Below, in pieces: positions 1 to 7,553 of a DNA stretch of 22,381 bases. The notes beneath the pieces are model-generated. The model searched no databases and was not told the origin of the DNA. It saw only the letters and a list, made by a program, of their open reading frames with translations. The position numbers and the translations under genes were made by a program. Source of the stretch: Candidatus Elulimicrobium sp. (GTDB lineage Bacteria > Patescibacteriota > Minisyncoccia > Moranbacterales > UBA9337); the NCBI GenBank assembly GCA_020722485.1, contig DYKS01000008.1:1-22381 (forward strand), in the 5' to 3' direction. Numbering within the stretch: the stretch's first letter is position 1; each line of letters begins with the position of its first letter.

Positions 1-160
1 TTGTAATGACAAAATAAATACACTACGGAAAATTTCGCAGTGATGATAAATACGCTCCAAAATTTTTCGCAGTAAAGTAATAAAAATTTTTCTCTACTAA
101 CATTTTATTTACATTTAAGGTAAACAACTTTTGCTATAATTTATAATTTTTAAAAAAAAC

Positions 161-2023
161 TCACTCCAAATCTCGGTTTTTTTTCAATAAACTACGCACC
201 TTTTCAAAATCTATTGGTTTTTTTTGCAATGGTTTAAATTTTTTGGGAGCAATATGCTGAATTTGAGAAAGTTTTAAAGGATTTTCCGAAGAAAAATAAG
301 TTTTAATTTCCGTTTGGATAGACGCCGGCTGTTCCTTGTCTTTAATTGCCTGAACCTTTTTTCCCGTAATTGCGTCTTGTTTGGATTGACGCGAATTTTT
401 CACCGCGTAAGAATTACGGCGCATAACCGAACGCTGATAATCTTTAAGACAATCTTTGCAAAAAACCGGCCTTTTCCCATCCGGTTGAAAAGGAATTTTA
501 ATTTCTACTCCACAAGTATCACAAACTGCGTCATACATTTTTTTATCTTCGACTAAACGTTCTTCGTTTTCTGGTTTTTTAATTTCAGTCCCAGCTGACG
601 GCAATATTACTTCTTCTTTTTTTTTCTGAATCAAAAGAGTTTTTGTAGATGCAAGGGAACTTATCGGTTGAGAAACGCGATTAGCAAGAGTTTTTTCCTC
701 TACAAAATTACGTTTATCCCCTCCGTCAATATCCATTCCAATCCAGCGAGCAATTTTTTCTTCCACTTCTTTTTTGCTTTTGGTGTAACGTTCTCGAGAA
801 ACTTTAATAACTTTATCCGCGCTATTTTCTTCTCCCGCTTTTATTTCAATTGGCGGCAAAGTAGTGGCCGAAAAAGCGTCTCCCGCCACTCCATCAATCA
901 TCAATTTCAAATAAATAGTATATTTTGGCAAATTAACTAAATCATTAGCGGTAAAAATAGGAAAAAATTCTTTTTCCAAAAATTCAGCGTCTTCCGCTCC
1001 CACTCGAAAAGAAATTATTGTTCCCACATTGCCAAAAACGGCATCTCGCACTGTGGTGTTGTCATCTGACACTAATTGGTTAATATATTGATGCGCCACT
1101 ATTAAATTTAAACGATACTTGCGCGCTTCGGATAAAATATTGGCAAAAGACTCGGTGACAAAATTTTGAAACTCATCCACGCATAAATAAAAATCTTTTC
1201 TTTCTTCCTCCGGAATATTGATTCTTTCCATTGCCGCCAATTGAATTTTGGTCACTAACATCCCGCCTAATAAACGCATCGCGTCTTCACCAATTTTTCC
1301 TTTAGATAAATTAGCAATAAGAATTTTGCGATTGTCCATAATTTGTCGCATATCAATCGTGGATTTAGTTTGTCCAACAATGTTGCGAATCATAAAAGAA
1401 GAAAGAAACTGTCCCACTTTGTTTTGAATAGCCGCCACTGCCTCCTTGCGAAAACGATCCTCCCACTTATCAAATTCATTAACCCAAAAAGATTTAACCA
1501 CGGGATCTTTGATTTTCGGATAAACGCGCTTGCGATATTCCTTATCAGACATCATCCGATTCACTCCCAACATCGTAGATCCGGGATAATCCAAAAGCGC
1601 CAAAATAGCATTGTTAAGAATGTATTCCATTCGGGGACTCCAAACATCCGGCCAAATTTTTTTGAAAACTCCCATCATTCCCGATGCAACTAAATGTTTT
1701 TTATCCTCTTCCACCGCTTCTAAAATATTGAAAGCAACGGGATATTCCGTGTCAGCCGGATTAAAATATACTACATCATTGATTCTTTTCGGAGGAATAA
1801 AATGTAAAAGTTTTTCCGCCGTATCGCCATGAGGATCAATATAAGCTACTCCGTGTCCATTTCTAATATCTTGAACAACAATGTTCTCCAAAAGATTAGT
1901 TTTCCCCATACCCGTTTTTCCGATCACATACATATGCCGGCGCCGATCATCAGTTTTAATTCCAAAAGGAACAAATTGATTGCGAAAATTAGTTTTAGCA
2001 AAATAAGTGATAGATGAATTCAT
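161..2023 (-). CDS. VirD4/TraG/HerA-like DNA-translocase ATPase with C-terminal zinc ribbon
   Basis: A 620-residue P-loop ATPase resembling the type IV secretion coupling proteins (VirD4/TraG/TraD) and HerA-like DNA pumps. Visible motifs are a Walker A GKTGMGKT at 35-42, an IDPHGD strand at 62-67, a Walker B LCVDEFQNF at 280-288, and an AHQ sensor-like stretch at about 310. After the ATPase core comes a charged linker, then a four-cysteine zinc ribbon (C501, C504, C522, C525) and a basic tail. Classical VirD4 proteins carry N-terminal membrane segments; none is seen here, so membrane attachment would have to come from a partner. The obvious candidate is the membrane protein encoded 79 bases upstream in the same operon. 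No Shine-Dalgarno sequence precedes the ATG. The fold class is secure. Moving DNA across the envelope is family knowledge, and its role in this organism is inference. No relaxase, VirB4 or other secretion subunit lies in the window. Confidence 0.88.
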   Translation of the reverse strand: MNSSITYFAKTNFRNQFVPFGIKTDDRRRHMYVIGKTGMGKTNLLENIVVQDIRNGHGVAYIDPHGDTAEKLLHFIPPKRINDVVYFNPADTEYPVAFNILEAVEEDKKHLVASGMMGVFKKIWPDVWSPRMEYILNNAILALLDYPGSTMLGVNRMMSDKEYRKRVYPKIKDPVVKSFWVNEFDKWEDRFRKEAVAAIQNKVGQFLSSFMIRNIVGQTKSTIDMRQIMDNRKILIANLSKGKIGEDAMRLLGGMLVTKIQLAAMERINIPEEERKDFYLCVDEFQNFVTESFANILSEARKYRLNLIVAHQYINQLVSDDNTTVRDAVFGNVGTIISFRVGAEDAEFLEKEFFPIFTANDLVNLPKYTIYLKLMIDGVAGDAFSATTLPPIEIKAGEENSADKVIKVSRERYTKSKKEVEEKIARWIGMDIDGGDKRNFVEEKTLANRVSQPISSLASTKTLLIQKKKEEVILPSAGTEIKKPENEERLVEDKKMYDAVCDTCGVEIKIPFQPDGKRPVFCKDCLKDYQRSVMRRNSYAVKNSRQSKQDAITGKKVQAIKDKEQPASIQTEIKTYFSSENPLKLSQIQHIAPKKFKPLQKKPIDFEKVRSLLKKNRDLE

Positions 2024-2102
2024 TTTTTTATTTTAAATTTTTTCTCTAAGATTTAGACTAAAAAATTACTTTCAATAAAATATAAGACGAATTTTTAAAA
2101 AA

Positions 2103-3389
2103 TCAAACAGGCAATCCTGGTGGCACGATACTTTTCTTGTATTCCACTTTGCGCAAAGTAGGCGCAATCACCATCTGGTCGGGAAGATGAAAAATTGTAG
2201 CCAATTCTTCGGTGTTTAAAAATATATTTGGCCCCGCTTCACTAGGATCATTATTTCTTTCTTTATATAAACGATAAATTCTTCGTTGCCGGAAGAGTGT
2301 TCTTTGCTTTACCCATAAATGCAAAGCAAAAGTTTTAGTTTCAGCATTGGGTTTAAATCCATTAAAATTAAAATCGGAAAATTGCCAAAGAGAACCAATA
2401 AAAGAAGCAATGTTGGATCTGTCAAAAAATTCTCTTTTCCCTATATAAACTAATCGCATCTTGGTTTCAAAAACCGGTTTACCGGCAGAATCTTCTATTG
2501 CTTTCAAGACATCTTTCTCTCCTGGCGTCAAACGAAATTCCAGCGGCGCTTCTTCTTTCTCGGCTTCCTTCTTGGCAAATTCCACCGGACCAGTCAAACC
2601 GGCGAACAAATTACCAAAAACATCTCCAATGTCAGCTAAAAAATTAGCCAAAATTCCATTCTTTGCCGGAACTTTTCCTTTAAATTTTTCCTCAATCAAT
2701 TTCTGACTCGTTTCATATAAAAAAATATCCTTAGGTTTAATTATAATTTGATACCATAATTTCTGGTTAGGTCCAACCTTAGTCAACGATTCAAAAACAG
2801 AAGAAAGAGGATCTATCATTTTTCCGGTAACATCCTCTTCAAAACGGCGATAACTGCGAATAGGATATGGATCGGGTTTAGTTAATTCAAAATCAGTTCC
2901 CCATAAATCCCAATCTTTATTAGGAATAACTTTGGGAACATCATTTACGTAATCCGAAACCTCTAATATTTCCGCGTTCGGGTATTGGGCGTAAATTCCC
3001 GCTTCCACCAAATTGCGAAACATAGTGGGAGTGCGAATATATATATGCACTATTCCTTCGTCGCTAACTAGTTCAAAACTGAATTTTAAAATAACTTTTC
3101 CATCAATAAATTCATCTTTGGCGCTAAGAGCGGAAGTTATTCCGGTTAATCCCGCGAAAAAAGACTCCATCGGCTGGGGACTTTTTTCAATATCACGCGG
3201 TGGAATAATTTCCAAAAGCGTCCATTTAACAGAACCCAAAAAATTTCCAATAATATAATCCATCCATAAATATTTGAATACGGGATAAAAAACAATAGGA
3301 ATGACAAAAAACCACCATTGTGAAGCTAATATCCAAATTCTTTTAAAAAGAGATAGAAATTCGCTAAAAACGAACAGTTGTTGTTCCAT
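2103..3389 (-). CDS. Single-pass membrane protein paired with the VirD4-like ATPase; function unknown
   Basis: A 428-residue protein that I cannot assign to a characterised family. One hydrophobic segment at about residues 17-43, rich in aromatic residues, should anchor it in the cytoplasmic membrane. The remainder is a mixed alpha/beta soluble portion with an acidic and alanine-rich stretch near 265-285. A C-terminal region at about 390-428 contains LNTEELATIFHLP and ends in proline-rich PPGLPV. It lies 27 bases after the sigma-region-4 protein gene and 79 bases before the ATPase gene, all on one strand, so co-transcription is likely. Because the ATPase lacks its own membrane segments, this protein may be its membrane anchor or adaptor. 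That is inference from context. No Shine-Dalgarno sequence is seen. The existence of the gene is firm; its role is open. Confidence 0.8.
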   Translation of the reverse strand: MEQQLFVFSEFLSLFKRIWILASQWWFFVIPIVFYPVFKYLWMDYIIGNFLGSVKWTLLEIIPPRDIEKSPQPMESFFAGLTGITSALSAKDEFIDGKVILKFSFELVSDEGIVHIYIRTPTMFRNLVEAGIYAQYPNAEILEVSDYVNDVPKVIPNKDWDLWGTDFELTKPDPYPIRSYRRFEEDVTGKMIDPLSSVFESLTKVGPNQKLWYQIIIKPKDIFLYETSQKLIEEKFKGKVPAKNGILANFLADIGDVFGNLFAGLTGPVEFAKKEAEKEEAPLEFRLTPGEKDVLKAIEDSAGKPVFETKMRLVYIGKREFFDRSNIASFIGSLWQFSDFNFNGFKPNAETKTFALHLWVKQRTLFRQRRIYRLYKERNNDPSEAGPNIFLNTEELATIFHLPDQMVIAPTLRKVEYKKSIVPPGLPV

Positions 3390-3416
3390 TTATTTATTTT
3401 GTTTTTGTAAAAATAT

Positions 3417-4535
3417 TTATTTTTTAAGAATATATTTTTCGCCATCAATCTTTTTAAAAAAATTATTCAGATTGATGATTATAGTAGATTTTTTGACTCT
3501 TTTCACTTTCAATGCTCGCGTTATAATTTCTTCTTTACTCAACGGAGTCTTGCTTTCTTTAATTATTTCTTCCAGGACATCTTTGACTGATCCTCTTTTG
3601 TATCCCCATTCCTCCAAAGCATAAATTCCTCGTCCCGCCAAAACAAAACGTCTGTCGCGAATCAACTCATTATGAACTGTTTGAAAATGAGTCTTCTTTT
3701 TTTTATTCAATCCATATTGATCAATAAGCGTAGCAATTTCTTTAAAATGTAACGGTTTTTTTTCTTTTTTAGCTACTAAATAAGCCATTTCCCTTACACC
3801 GCGAGGATTTATTTCTTTCCAATTTTTTAATCCCCATTCGCCAAAAACATTTTTTTGAATATCTGTGGAAATATCTAAAAAATTAAACACTTTATCTTCG
3901 TTTAAATTTTCCACTACAATTTTATCCTCTTTTAATTTTTCTGAAATTTTTTCAAAAAAAAGTTTCCTGTTCAATAGTTGATTTTCTTTTTCCAATACTA
4001 GCTTGGCTATTCTGTTTACTTCTTTCCATTCTTCCAATTTAAAATCAACTAGAGATACCGACTCTTTCATTTCAGTATTTTCCCAAAAAACAATTTGATT
4101 GGAACATTTCAGAAAAAATTCCACCATTCCTTTTTCTCTTCCGTATGCTCCAATTTTTTCCATAAAAACATTTTTTCTCATTATACCATTATTTTTTTCC
4201 AAAGTAAACAATATTTTATTTTGCGCTATTTTCAGTTTTTCCGCTTGAGTTTGATTAATTTTTCGACAAATTTCTCTGATTATCTGACGAACTCTTTCCC
4301 GGGTAATATGATATTTTTTGCCAATTTCCTGAAGTGTTTTTGGTTGGGCTTTTTCATTGACGCCAAAACGAAACCGAATAATTTCTTTAGATCGAGGCGA
4401 AAAAATAGAAATAATGTCGTCAAAATAGACAGAAAAAGAATTTTTCTTTTCCAATAAATCGTTTTTTTTGTGTGTTTTTCCCATAAAACAAAAAAATATA
4501 ATAAATTTTAATTGATTTAACAATATAAACTCCAT
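3417..4535 (-). CDS. Sigma-70 region 4 / HARE-HTH fusion, putative transcription regulator
   Basis: A 372-residue DNA-binding protein. Residues 46-95 match sigma-70 region 4, with the typical TLQEIGKKYHITRERVRQI helix-turn-helix at 67-85 that contacts the -35 element in true sigma factors. Sigma region 2, needed to melt the -10 element, is absent, so it should not act as a complete sigma factor. Residues about 245-311 resemble a HARE-HTH winged helix, the type found in the RNA polymerase delta subunit. Residues 314-372 look like a further winged helix. The first ATG gives a hydrophobic 17-residue lead that looks unnatural. Met18 (start at 4484, MGKTHKKND) is a credible alternative, and neither start has a Shine-Dalgarno sequence. 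It is the first gene of a likely operon with the membrane protein and VirD4-like ATPase, and has a good promoter. A role as cassette regulator or polymerase accessory factor is inferred. Confidence 0.85.
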   Translation of the reverse strand: MEFILLNQLKFIIFFCFMGKTHKKNDLLEKKNSFSVYFDDIISIFSPRSKEIIRFRFGVNEKAQPKTLQEIGKKYHITRERVRQIIREICRKINQTQAEKLKIAQNKILFTLEKNNGIMRKNVFMEKIGAYGREKGMVEFFLKCSNQIVFWENTEMKESVSLVDFKLEEWKEVNRIAKLVLEKENQLLNRKLFFEKISEKLKEDKIVVENLNEDKVFNFLDISTDIQKNVFGEWGLKNWKEINPRGVREMAYLVAKKEKKPLHFKEIATLIDQYGLNKKKKTHFQTVHNELIRDRRFVLAGRGIYALEEWGYKRGSVKDVLEEIIKESKTPLSKEEIITRALKVKRVKKSTIIINLNNFFKKIDGEKYILKK

Positions 4536-4632
4536 AAGGAAAATTCTACGTTCTTTTTTCCAATAAACAACGAAGAATTAACCGTGACAATCTTATCAAT
4601 AAAATCTTTAGAGCGAACAGAAATAATGTTTT

Positions 4633-4661
4633 AGAATAACAAATTCATTCACTTTTGTCAA
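4633..4661 (-). promoter_or_regulatory. Sigma-70-type promoter for the sigma-r4/HARE operon
   Basis: On the minus strand TTGACA (4661-4656) is followed by a 17-base spacer and TATTCT (4638-4633). The -35 is a perfect consensus and the spacing is ideal. Transcription would begin near 4626, leaving a leader of about 90 bases to the upstream ATG at 4535 or about 140 to Met18. It faces away from prfA. Confidence 0.7.
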
Positions 4662-4741
4662 GGATTGGAAATAAAAATTAGAAAATTTCCTTTTTGACCG
4701 AAAAGTTTACAAAAGAGAAAAAGAGGTTTAAACTGGTGGCT

Positions 4742-5815
4742 ATGAAACCACAAATGGAAAAAATCAAAAAAGAATATGAGGAAATAAAAAGGCGGCTTGC
4801 CTCTCCTGATGTTTTTTCCGATACCGCCGAAATGACTCGTTTAGCCAAAAGACAGTCTGAATTGAAAGCAGTCGGCGAAACAATAGAAAGATGGGAAAAA
4901 ATTGAAAAAGAAATAAACCAAAACGCAATGCTTATTAATACGGAAAAAGACGCTGAAATAAAAACTTTGGCGATAGAAGAAAACATTCGACTGGCTGCCG
5001 AAAAAAAAGAGATAGAAAATAAATTAGATGAGATGCTACAGGAAAAAGATTCTCGCGATTCTAAAAACGTCATCGTGGAAATTCGCGCTGGCGCTGGCGG
5101 AGACGAAGCGGGACTTTTTGCCGGAGAACTTTTCAAAATGTACTTCAAATACGCTGAAAAAAACGGCTGGAAAGTTTTGGTTTTAAATTCGCACCGCACC
5201 GACGTCGGTGGTTTCAAAGAAATAATTTTTGAAATAAATTCCTCAAACAAAAATCCGGTTTTTGAAAAAATGAAATACGAATCTGGCGTCCACCGCGTGC
5301 AAAGAGTACCGGAAACAGAGAAATCCGGGCGCATTCATACATCCACCGCTACGGTTATTATTTTGCCAGAAGTGGAAGAATCGGAATTGAAAATTGATCA
5401 AAAAGATTTACGTATTGACACTTTCGCTTCATCGGGTCCGGGTGGACAATCCGTCAACACCACTATGAGCGCCGTTCGCATTACTCACTTACCCAGCGGT
5501 ATTATAGTTTCCTGCCAAGATGAAAAATCTCAACATAGAAACAAAGAAAAGGCAATGAAAGTTTTACGCAGTCGCCTTTTACAAGCGGAAGAAGAAAAAA
5601 GAAATCAAGAAATGGGCGCCAACCGAAGAGCACAAATTGGCACCGGCGATCGCAGTGAAAAAATCCGCACTTATAATTTTCCTCAAGACCGCGTTACTGA
5701 CCACCGCATTAAAAAATCTTGGAGCAATTTGGAAAATATTTTATCTGGCAATCTTGACGATATCATTCTTTCTTTGCGCGAAGAAGAGCAAAAAATAAAT
5801 ACTGATCCGCGTTAA
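4742..5815 (+). CDS. prfA: Peptide chain release factor 1
   Basis: Class I release factor that ends translation at UAA and UAG. With the chosen ATG the protein is 357 residues, close to the usual 360. The hydrolysis motif GGQ is at 234-236 within SSGPGGQSVNTT. The RF1-type codon-recognition tripeptide PxT appears as PET at 190-192 in RVQRVPETEKSGRIHTS, which separates it from RF2 (SPF). The start at 4742 (MKPQME) matches the MKPS-type start of other RF1 proteins. A longer reading from a TTG at 4694 adds 16 residues without support. A GGTGG sits just before the ATG, too close to be an ideal binding site. prmC follows after 43 bases, the classic pairing of RF1 with the enzyme that methylates its GGQ glutamine. 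No convincing promoter was found in the 206-base divergent gap. Confidence 0.97.
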   Translation: MKPQMEKIKKEYEEIKRRLASPDVFSDTAEMTRLAKRQSELKAVGETIERWEKIEKEINQNAMLINTEKDAEIKTLAIEENIRLAAEKKEIENKLDEMLQEKDSRDSKNVIVEIRAGAGGDEAGLFAGELFKMYFKYAEKNGWKVLVLNSHRTDVGGFKEIIFEINSSNKNPVFEKMKYESGVHRVQRVPETEKSGRIHTSTATVIILPEVEESELKIDQKDLRIDTFASSGPGGQSVNTTMSAVRITHLPSGIIVSCQDEKSQHRNKEKAMKVLRSRLLQAEEEKRNQEMGANRRAQIGTGDRSEKIRTYNFPQDRVTDHRIKKSWSNLENILSGNLDDIILSLREEEQKINTDPR

Positions 5816-5858
5816 CAAATATTTTTTCTTACAAAAAAATTTTTGTTTCTTTGTTTTT

Positions 5859-6752
5859 ATGTCTACCATTAAAAATTGGCAAGAAAAATATTTCCATAAA
5901 ATAAATCCTTTGGAAACAGAAATTTTAATCGCGCGCGCTAATGGTAAAACACGCGAGTTTGTTTTGACGCATCCAGAATACGAGTTAAAAGAAAAAGAAG
6001 AAAAGAAAATAAAAAATTATTTTGAAAGAAGAAGACTTCAAGAACCGATCGCTTATATCACGGGACATAAAGAATTTTACGGACTTGATTTAAAAGTGAA
6101 TAAACATACGCTCATTCCTCGACCGGAAACAGAACTTATCGTTGACGAAGTGTTAAAAGAATTAAAACGTCAAAAAAAACACGGAAGAGCTAACGTCGTG
6201 ATTGATATTGGAACCGGATCGGGCAATATCGCCATCGCTTTGGCAAAAAATTTATTTTCCGAAAAAAATAAAATTTCATTCTTGGCAACCGATATCTCGG
6301 AAAAAGCTCTCAGCGTCGCGCGTCAAAACGCCAAAGATAAAAAATTGGGAAAAAACATTCGTTTTCTTCACAGCGATCTTTTGCGAATTTTTTTAGACAA
6401 TCCGTCTCTCTGGCGAACGATGTTTCAGAAAAAAAGTTTATTTATTGTCGCCAACCTCCCCTATCTCTCGCGAAAAAATTATTTGTCCGCCATGAAAGAT
6501 GTCCGCGTTTATGAACCAAAAAATGCTCTTTTAAGCGGCAGAGACGGACTTTCCCATTACCGAAAACTTTTTCGACAGCTGAAAAAATTCCAGCAAATTT
6601 TTTCTTTATTTGAATTGTTTTGCTTTCTGGAAATAAGTCCGGAACAGAAAAAAAATTTATCGCTTCTGGCTAAAAAAATTTTTCCTGAAGCGAAAACTGA
6701 ATTTAAAAAAGATCTGACGCGAAAATGGAGAGTTTTCTTTTTGAAATTTTAA
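5859..6752 (+). CDS. prmC: Release factor glutamine N5-methyltransferase (PrmC/HemK)
   Basis: SAM-dependent methyltransferase that methylates the glutamine of the GGQ motif in release factors. The 297-residue length is normal. An N-terminal helical domain (about 1-75) is followed by the family signature IPRPETE at 86-92, the SAM-binding loop DIGTGSG at 116-122, and the catalytic tetrapeptide at 199-202. The last reads NLPY instead of the usual NPPY: the asparagine that holds the target glutamine and the final Pro-Tyr are retained, but the second residue is leucine. The C-terminal EISPEQ (258-263) fits the family. It directly follows its substrate gene prfA, without a recognisable Shine-Dalgarno sequence, and ends just before a strong terminator. 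Identity is secure; whether NLPY changes activity is unknown. Confidence 0.94.
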   Translation: MSTIKNWQEKYFHKINPLETEILIARANGKTREFVLTHPEYELKEKEEKKIKNYFERRRLQEPIAYITGHKEFYGLDLKVNKHTLIPRPETELIVDEVLKELKRQKKHGRANVVIDIGTGSGNIAIALAKNLFSEKNKISFLATDISEKALSVARQNAKDKKLGKNIRFLHSDLLRIFLDNPSLWRTMFQKKSLFIVANLPYLSRKNYLSAMKDVRVYEPKNALLSGRDGLSHYRKLFRQLKKFQQIFSLFELFCFLEISPEQKKNLSLLAKKIFPEAKTEFKKDLTRKWRVFFLKF

Positions 6753-6773
6753 ATTTTTCATAATTTTATCGCC

Positions 6774-6810
6774 AAAAATGAAACCCGCTTTAAAGCGGGT
6801 TTCATTTTTT
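6774..6810. terminator. Strong bidirectional intrinsic terminator
   Basis: A perfectly palindromic stem centred between 6791 and 6792, with an inner core of AAACCCGC/GCGGGTTT. It is flanked by an A-run on the left and a T-run on the right, so it reads as an intrinsic terminator on both strands. It lies 22 bases after prmC (plus) and 32 bases after the stop of the lysine-rich peptide gene (minus), serving both convergent genes. Confidence 0.93.
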
Positions 6811-6841
6811 AAGATAAGAAACAAGTCTATCTTTTTCACAC

Positions 6842-6928
6842 TTATTTCTTTTTTTTCTTTGCTGTTTTCTTTGCGGTTTTCTTCGCGGTTTTCTTAACAG
6901 CCTTTTTTTTAGTTTTTTTCGCAGCCAT
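6842..6928 (-). CDS. 28-residue lysine-rich KKTA-repeat peptide
   Basis: A tiny open reading frame of 28 codons plus TAA. Seventeen of the 28 residues are lysine and the rest are almost all Ala and Thr. It begins MAAKKTKKKAV, continues with three tandem KKTA units (12-23), and ends in a run of lysines. The composition resembles the tails of histone H1-like and AlgP-like bacterial proteins, so nucleic-acid binding is a reasonable guess, but no family can be named. Evidence that it is real: an ATG preceded at ideal spacing by AGAAAGGAGGTG, complementary to the 16S rRNA tail; a structured leader; and a strong terminator after the stop. A weak promoter candidate is TTGTTG-N17-TATATA (7088-7060). 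It stands alone between convergent prmC and a non-coding gap. It could be a DNA compaction peptide, a ribosome-associated peptide, or a leader peptide. Confidence 0.72.
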   Translation of the reverse strand: MAAKKTKKKAVKKTAKKTAKKTAKKKKK

Positions 6929-6930
6929 TT

Positions 6931-6946
6931 GATCCACCTCCTTTCT
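6931..6946 (-). promoter_or_regulatory. Extended Shine-Dalgarno of the lysine-rich peptide
   Basis: On the minus strand the sequence reads AGAAAGGAGGTGGATC. Its first 12 bases match the complement of a typical bacterial 16S 3' tail (from memory, ACCUCCUUUCU-type), and the AGGAGG core ends eight bases before the ATG. Most genes in the window have no recognisable Shine-Dalgarno sequence, so this one stands out and fixes the start. Confidence 0.85.
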
Positions 6947-6997
6947 CCGCCAGTCGGCGGAAATTTATTGAAATAAAAAAATTATCTCAATAAATTT
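6947..6997 (-). other. Two abutting hairpins in the leader of the lysine-rich peptide
   Basis: Two inverted repeats lie edge to edge. One is an AT-rich stem with 11-base perfect arms (6961-6971 and 6987-6997) and a 15-base loop. The other is a GC-rich stem CCGCC/GGCGG with a four-base loop (6947-6960). On the minus strand they come just before the Shine-Dalgarno sequence, so the mRNA leader would be two consecutive hairpins. They could stabilise the message or control its translation. A terminator role is less likely because no T-run follows. Confidence 0.6.
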
Positions 6998-7147
6998 TTT
7001 ATATTTATTTTTATCTATTGTCTGAATTAAAAAAATATTTTCTAAAAACTTTATTCAAGTATATATGATCTTTAAAAAAACACAACAAATTTTTCAAATA
7101 TTTTTTTCATTTTTAATTTTAAACAAGTTTAAATTTTTTGTAAAGAG

Positions 7148-7185
7148 TTTTTTAAAAAAAATTTTTCAAAAATTTTTTTAAAAAA
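7148..7185. repeat. A/T-tract near-palindrome
   Basis: Successive runs T6-A8-T5-C-A5-T7-A6 form a near-perfect palindrome made of A and T tracts, broken by one C and one length difference. Such phased tracts can bend DNA or extrude as a cruciform. No gene or promoter is clearly attached to it. Confidence 0.5.
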
Positions 7186-7461
7186 TAATTTCGTTATTAT
7201 AATGCTTCGCGACCATTTATTTTTCGCACGATTTTGTAATGATAAAATAATTTCAAAATATTTTTTAGTTTGACGCAAGATGATGAACTTCTAGGATCGT
7301 AAAAATTATTTTATTCGCGAACGAACGAGGAAAAAATCGAAAATACAAATATCTTGCAAATCGCTATTAAAGAATTCACTCTATATTATTAAATAATAAA
7401 AATGAAAAATTTAAAAAACGCAAACGGAAATTACACAGAAAAAAACGACTTTTGTCCAGAA
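7186..7461. other. Non-coding stretch, no gene recognised
   Basis: No tRNA, known structural RNA or convincing reading frame is seen. The one structure noted is a 12-base perfect inverted repeat (ATAAAATAATTT at 7242-7253 and its complement at 7303-7314) enclosing 49 bases. A short motif, TTGTAATGA followed by AAAATAA, occurs here near 7234 and at the start of the window (1-17, one mismatch). Confidence 0.5.
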
Positions 7462-7490
7462 TTGACGAGGAAAAAAAATAAAATTAAAAT
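7462..7490 (+). promoter_or_regulatory. Promoter for the single-pass membrane protein gene
   Basis: TTGACG (7462-7467), a 17-base spacer and TAAAAT (7485-7490): each hexamer is one base from consensus and the spacing is ideal. Transcription would start near 7497, giving a leader of about 75 bases that contains a palindrome and an extended Shine-Dalgarno sequence. Confidence 0.6.
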
Positions 7491-7511
7491 TAGGAAATAA
7501 GCGGTCGAAGA

Positions 7512-7523
7512 TTGAAGCTTCAA
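7512..7523. promoter_or_regulatory. 12-base palindrome TTGAAGCTTCAA, possible operator
   Basis: A perfect palindrome located about 15-26 bases after the predicted transcription start of the 216-residue membrane protein gene. Its position suits a repressor site, but no cognate regulator is known and chance is possible. Confidence 0.3.
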
Positions 7524-7553
7524 CGCAAGCTGTACTTTAAAAAAATTAAAACT

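Noticed and set aside
1..110. Tandem repeat with TTTCGCAGT at 33-41 and 65-73
   Set aside because: Only two short copies 32 bases apart with diverged flanks; no array, no CRISPR-like regularity.
4678..5334. 218-codon open frame on the minus strand
   Set aside because: It lies wholly antisense to the start region and first half of prfA, a firmly identified gene, and its Ser/Phe-rich translation matches nothing recognisable.
7402..7500. 32-codon plus-strand frame with basic residues
   Set aside because: No Shine-Dalgarno sequence, and its 3' third is occupied by the promoter of the 216-residue membrane protein gene.
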